Shown here one piece after another: positions 59,160 through 64,000 of a stretch of DNA of 64,000 nt. Numbering within the stretch: the stretch's first letter is position 1; each line of letters opens with the position of its first letter. Source of the stretch: Rhytidiadelphus loreus (lineage: Eukaryota > Streptophyta > Bryopsida > Hypnales > Hylocomiaceae); the NCBI GenBank assembly GCA_947034895.1, contig OX344762.1, positions 7,941,501 to 8,005,500 on the forward strand. The letters are read 5' to 3'. The position numbers and the translations under genes are program-made. The notes beneath the pieces were generated by a model. That model ran no database searches and was not told where the DNA came from. It saw only the letters and a program-made list of their open reading frames with translations.

Positions 59160-59830
59160 AGATGATTTTGAGAATTTTTATCTCATTCTTTATCTGGAAG
59201 GTGCTTCAATACATATTTTGAGAATAGTGATAAATATTGGCTCATGGTGGGGTTTTTTTTAACTTCTTGCATAAGAAGATATTTGATCCATGAATCATAT
59301 TGTGTAGTATATTTTGACACTTCTAAGTCTTTCCTCTGGATGTGAATTTGACTCATGAAAATGATCATTTTTGAATTTGAGACCAATTAATGCAGTAAAG
59401 CTTATCAAGTTCTTATTCCAATTTTTTTTTTGAAAGAATCCTAAAATTCAATATTTTATTGAAATTTGAACTTTGGGCCTATTACCAAGGAGTGTTGATT
59501 TTTTAGTTTTAGAATGATGCTATAAATATTTTTGTACATAATATTTAAAACTTTTTTATACAACTATAGAAAAAAATTCAAGTTTTTCAAGCATATTTTG
59601 TATTTGATATGATTTATTCTTCAATTTTTTTATATAAACACTCAATAACTTCAAATTCTCATCTAAAATTCTGAAAATTTTATGACTTATAGAATTCATG
59701 TAATTAGGATTATGCAAAATAAAAAAATAAAAAATTTCAATCATACATATTTGCAAAATGGAAGAAAGAATAAAGAAGAAATTTGAAAAAAGTTAGCATA
59801 GAAGGGCATTCTAGAGTTACTAAGTGAGCA
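59160..59830 (+). repeat. Decayed family-5 TTAA element
   Basis: TTTGAATTTGAGACCAATTAA, CAATATTTTATTGAAATTTGAAC and GTATTTGATATGATTTATTC correspond to the 27366-28109 element. The ends are lost. Confidence 0.4.
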
Positions 59831-61012
59831 CAATGACTCCTACAATAGAACTTCTAATAAAGAGCAGTCTCTAAAGTAATATTGGTTTCCGGTCCCAAAT
59901 TTGACCCTCAATTTGACCCCATACGAATGTCATGAATGTAGATTGCAAACGTGAAGAATCCAGTTGTGCTTGCTTTATTTCAAGGGTGGAGATAAAATGT
60001 TCACATCAAGGTTTGTCAAGTCCTCCCAAGTCTTGCCCTCCATGCATTTTCCATCCCAATCAATGTCCATAGTACACTAGTTGGTCTCTAATACCATAGC
60101 TCATAAAACATTGAAAGGACAAAAAATTGAAAATAACCCAAGCATTGTGGGCAAGGAATTCCAATGAAATTTAGAACCCATTATTCCTATAAAATTAGAG
60201 GACTCATGATCATACTATACATGATTTGTACTCCATGTGCCATCCTCATACAAATGTTTGATGCCATCGGGGTCTCCATCAATACTATCAAATTCTCCAC
60301 AATTGTCCTCTTCATTACTAGCAACTTTCCTACTCCACTAATGAATTGTCACATCTGTTGCCCCACATGAAAACATGGATGATCATGCTATTCTAGATTT
60401 GCCGTGGAGTTTTTTTCACTTGAAGAATGTCATACCTATCCTAGTCGTTGTCCATGTAATCAATAAAGTCACCCAACATATTTTTGTACCTAAGTGTACC
60501 AACATTGTTTACATTTACATTTACAATGTTATTCCTATGATAAAAAGCCCTTTGACTTCCACCTTTCCTATAGAATCCTAAACCACCATCTCCCAATCCC
60601 TTGCCTAGCTAGTAGCATCTTCTTTTTTTGCCCCACCAACTTCCCTCCTGTATGTTGGAATGCTTTGTTGATGCCTCTTGTTGTTAGAACTTTGCCTCCT
60701 TCCTACGAGCAAACTTTTTCCATTGATTCTTATAGCAACTCATCAACATCTAGTGCTTTGTAGTCTATATGTCTAGGATCCAGCTTCTTGACAAGTTCAT
60801 ACACACCTTTATATATTTGTATCAATAATAATTATCAATAATGTCTAAAACATATATGTCATTTGAAAGAAGAAAATCATGTACAATTCTCAACCAAAAA
60901 CAAAAAAATTTGTACAGATTGTTGTCTCCAATCATTCAACAAACTATTTTCGTACTTATATACAATCAAGTGCCACATGTCTCCAAATAAATAACAAGTC
61001 TTCAATGGCTCA
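59831..61012. other. Upstream flank of the hAT remnant, unassigned
   Basis: Several short open frames on both strands, none recognised. An acidic minus-strand stretch near 60200-60340 could be decayed coding sequence. Confidence 0.3.
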
Positions 61013-61285
61013 ATGCTTGAGGTTCAAGGGACAAAACAAAATTCCGGTGAAGAATACTCGAGCGATGACGATACATGTTGGTTGATTGCGAGGTGCCAAA
61101 GTACATTAATGCCTATTGATATAGCAAGAATTCTAGGTTCTTCTTCTAGTTCTAAGGACACAATGGTCTTGAGCGCCAAATTTCCATTGATTATCATTTC
61201 CAAGGACTTTGAAGAACTAGACAATCCAAAGTTCCTTGAAGTCCTAGTTGATTCTAAGGGCTTGGATGAGGACTTTGACTTCTAA
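61013..61285 (+). other. 90-codon acidic open frame, unrecognised
   Basis: It begins MLEVQGTKQNSGEEYSSDDD and ends DEDFDF, with a Ser-rich middle (LGSSSSSKD). It lies about 150 bp upstream of the hAT-type remnant in the same orientation, so it may be the remains of its N-terminal exon. No domain is recognised. Confidence 0.25.
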
Positions 61286-61310
61286 TCCCTCCATTCCAAG
61301 AGAGGTGACA

Positions 61311-61338
61311 CAAGTCGGACCAAGTCGGACCAAGTCGG
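61311..61338 (+). repeat. Three tandem copies of CAAGTCGGAC
   Basis: 10-bp period; the third copy reads CAAGTCGGGT. Confidence 0.9.
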
Positions 61339-61429
61339 GTAGTTTACAATTGAAGGCTTAAACTCTTTACGATTGTCAATGCAAGTTCCAGATCGTACGG
61401 GTTGCAAATTAAGCTATCATGGGCAAAGG

Positions 61430-63728
61430 GCATGATGACAACACAGGGAATTTTGCATATGGTCAAGTATAAAGTTTGCAGTGTGATTGATCAGGAGTTC
61501 CGTGTAATGATACCAAAGTCTAATATGCTATTCAAACTTGATCGCAAATGGATTGCAAAAAAAGAATTGTCACAATACTAGGTGAAGGTAGAAGAGCACT
61601 ACATCGCCACAGAATGCAAACATTATAAAAATATGAAATTGTATGCAATGAAACCACCAACTTTGGTCCTAGAGCAAATGAATCATTGCATAAATTTGGA
61701 GGCTAGAAAGAAAGGGGTTCAATTTGCCACTTTGTTCTAATTGCTTACTAATGGTCATTTTACTTTAGAGTATGAGTCCCATACAGGTTTGTATAAATTT
61801 CTCAATGTCCTTGATCTCCCATTGGTACACTAGTGCAATAGTTCAAGTTGGATCATGGACAATTACATATACAAGAAAGTAGTTGAGGAAACCAAGCGGT
61901 TGATTGGATCTGCAAGGTACATGGCTATTATTGTAGATAAGTAATTGTTGTTGACAATCATAATTTTCTCTTAGTGTATGCTTCCATTGTGCAAAGTTGG
62001 GTCTGTATTCCATTGTTGGTATCATTGAAACGGATAGAGTGTACCCAAAACACAAAAAATCTCATGGACTTAATTATTGGAACAATCATTATTAGAGAGG
62101 TCTTGATTCCAAGTCTATAGCAAAGAAGCTCCTTAATTTCCGGGAAAATGGGGCTTATATGCTATAGGGGATATAGTTAGGTGTCACTCAACACGTGAAG
62201 GAAAAACATGCCACGTTCCTCATTGGGGAGCATTGTATAGCCCATCATTGCAACCTAGCCTTCAAGGCGTTGTCTAGTCTTGGCATTTTCAGAGACATTG
62301 AGAAATTTTTTTTATGTGAATTACGGTTATTTTTGTAACCGTCCCAAGAGGATCTTTGAGTTCAAGTAGTTGGCTAAGCTCACTGAAACCAAAGGACTCA
62401 AGATGCTACTGAATGTTTAGACTTGTTGGATTAGTCTAATTGAGTCACTCTAGCAGTTCTTGTCTAAGTGCCTCACTTTGATTTACAATATGGCCGCTAA
62501 TTTGCACAAGAACAATAAAGTAGAGGTTTGTTTCCCTAAATTAATTTTTTATTTATTTATGTACTAGACTTGTTATTGTAGTGACTACTATATTGTCTTT
62601 GAATTCATGACAATTACTCTTGCTTGGATGTTTTCTCATGTTTTGACCATGTAGGCATGTCTATAGCTGCTTCTTAATCCTTATACAATGATGGGAATGT
62701 GTGCACCCATCCTACTCATAGAGGCAATTGACACACTAGTCAACTTTGCACAAAAACGGGACATATATATTTGTGACTTTGTTGCTACAATTAGAAGTGT
62801 GTCAATCCTCTCTATATCGGATGTATGAAGACAAGGGAATGTTGTATAGCACTCTCGAGTTTTGGAGTTTTAGTAATCTACTAGATTATAGCCAAGAATA
62901 AATCCACATCAAATGGATTACCGATTTGAACAACAATTCAAAAGTATTGACCTTCATTTGCTACGACAAGTACTATACGTAGAACACAGGGGAGGGTCAA
63001 TGTATCGCAATATTTGGGCCAATTTGCTGTCCAAAATGAAGGCCAAATGCACTAGTAAGTGCAAGTTCATTGTCTTTGTTGATCTTTTTCTCCTTTGTCA
63101 TTCAAGTAATCAAGTGTTTGCTTCATCACTTGTTTGATCACCAAATTACTTGCTTTGTCATTTCAATTAGTAATGTTCATTTGTAGCATTAGTATTCACT
63201 AGTGATCTTGGTTACTTCAAGTATCGCTAAAATGCTCGTAGTAGAGCTAGATGCCTAATTCCCAGATCACAACATCATGAATGCATTTGGCATTTTCTAT
63301 CCTTAGTACTGGTGTTGATTGAATGTTGAAGAGGCATTTAACAATCACTTGAGGACTTTCGTGGATACATGTGGCTATGGAAAATTTTGGAAGGAAGGTG
63401 ACAAAATTGATCCCTCTACTTATTGACCATGAAACTCTCATTTTTCAATGTGCTCTTTGTAAAACCTGCATGAAGTCTAACTCACATACAACAATGCTTC
63501 CACCATATGATGTGAATTCCTTGATCAAGGTGGTATATTCTAGACAACAACAATAGCTTGACGCAAAACTTTGGTAAGTTCTTGAAGCTTAATGAGATGG
63601 CCATAGAAAACGTTCTAGGGTCAATAGAAGACAAGCAACTATTTTCTAACATCAGATTCCTCAAATCAAACCTTCACAACAATCTAGAGGAGCACATTTA
63701 AGTGGTGGTTGGAATGTTTTCTCAATGA
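61430..63728 (+). pseudogene. hAT-type transposase remnant (BED/DUF4371-like to hATC)
   Basis: Across frames the sequence follows a plant hAT/ZMYM-like transposase. KYKVCSVIDQEF may be the tail of a BED zinc finger. LEYESHTGLYKFL and KRLIGSARYMAIIVDK follow, then LDSKSIAKKLLNF and GVTQHVKEKHATFLIGEHCI, then AHHCNLAFKALSSLG, LTETKGLKMLL, TMMGMCAPILLIEAIDTLVN and FPDHNIMNAFGIFYP. The C-terminal piece IENVLGSIEDKQLFSNIRFL corresponds to the hATC dimerisation region. At least ten in-frame stops and several frameshifts (for example near 62310 and 62790) make it non-functional. A GT-AG gap at 62526-62654 lies between conserved pieces and looks like a retained intron. I did not find terminal repeats or an 8-bp duplication. 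Confidence 0.8.
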
Positions 63729-64000
63729 ATTTTCATCCTTGAGGGCTTCCCTTATGAGAAGGTGCTTGACAAATGGTTTGTTTTCAAAAGGTGGGCATGT
63801 ATCTGGCAGATGTATAGTTAGGGGTGTTATGGCAGCAACAATTGTATTATAGATAGGGTCATCATTTCACAACATAGATAGTTTGGTCCAAAGAGGTGGA
63901 AGCATCAACTTGGTAGGTAGTTCAATGTAGATAGATGGCAACAACAACATGGTAGGTAGTTCATTTCCTTAGGGTGTAAAGGTTGGTGAGATTTAGCTTT
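63729..64000. other. Window end, unassigned
   Basis: GCAACAACA and TTGGTAGGTAGTTCA repeats occur (63902-63962). Possibly the 3' part of the hAT element. Confidence 0.3.

Overview
This window looks like nuclear DNA of a land plant with a large, repeat-filled genome. The evidence is a multi-exon GRAS-family transcription factor with GT-AG introns, plant-style DNA transposons (CACTA, Mutator-type and hAT), a LINE remnant, and AT-rich intergenic sequence with no operon-like packing. The GRAS gene has four introns inside the part that is usually uninterrupted in flowering plants. The hAT-like and Tc1-like transposase remnants are also not what I would expect in a typical angiosperm. I therefore lean to a non-flowering plant (bryophyte, lycophyte or fern), but this is an inference and not a firm assignment.

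Layout. 0.8-16 kb is layered transposons: TTAA-bounded elements (0.77-2.07, 2.14-2.37, 9.78-10.71, 12.14-13.20, 15.02-15.66 and 15.87-16.10 kb), a 983-bp CACTA element at 4.4-5.4 kb, a 206-bp Mutator-type MITE at 5.56 kb, and a 5'-truncated, decayed LINE at 6.1-8.75 kb. 16.4-21.4 kb is a more GC-rich island holding the only convincing intact gene. It encodes a GRAS protein of about 711 residues in five exons, closest in motif content to the LISCL (SCL9/14/30/33) subfamily. 21.5-25 kb holds several clean MITEs, including a nested pair. 25-29 kb has little recognisable content. 29.9-32 kb is a nested stack: a truncated TTAA element, then a Tc1/mariner-type transposase pseudogene, which is split by a 929-bp CACTA element with an exact 3-bp target duplication. 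35.8-44.5 kb has a mini-CACTA element, more TTAA elements, and a 3.1-kb CACTA element with perfect AAG duplications and a long subterminal repeat array. 44.8-51.4 kb holds a palindromic repeat pair and three GC-rich islands without recognisable genes. 52-59 kb is more repeats. 61.4-63.7 kb is a decayed hAT-type transposase.

The most unusual feature is the abundance of elements bounded by TTAA followed by CCCC(T)AAAGGACC-like inverted ends. They share the terminus but have several unrelated bodies (about 230, 340, 640, 740 and 930 bp). The TTAA target and a roughly 13-bp CCC-starting inverted repeat are the hallmarks of piggyBac, a superfamily that is scarce in plants. No piggyBac transposase is visible here, so the attribution rests on the ends alone.

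Apart from the GRAS gene, the coding remnants are all transposon-derived and broken. Much of the intergenic sequence could not be assigned by eye. All coordinates and alignments were made by reading, without searches.
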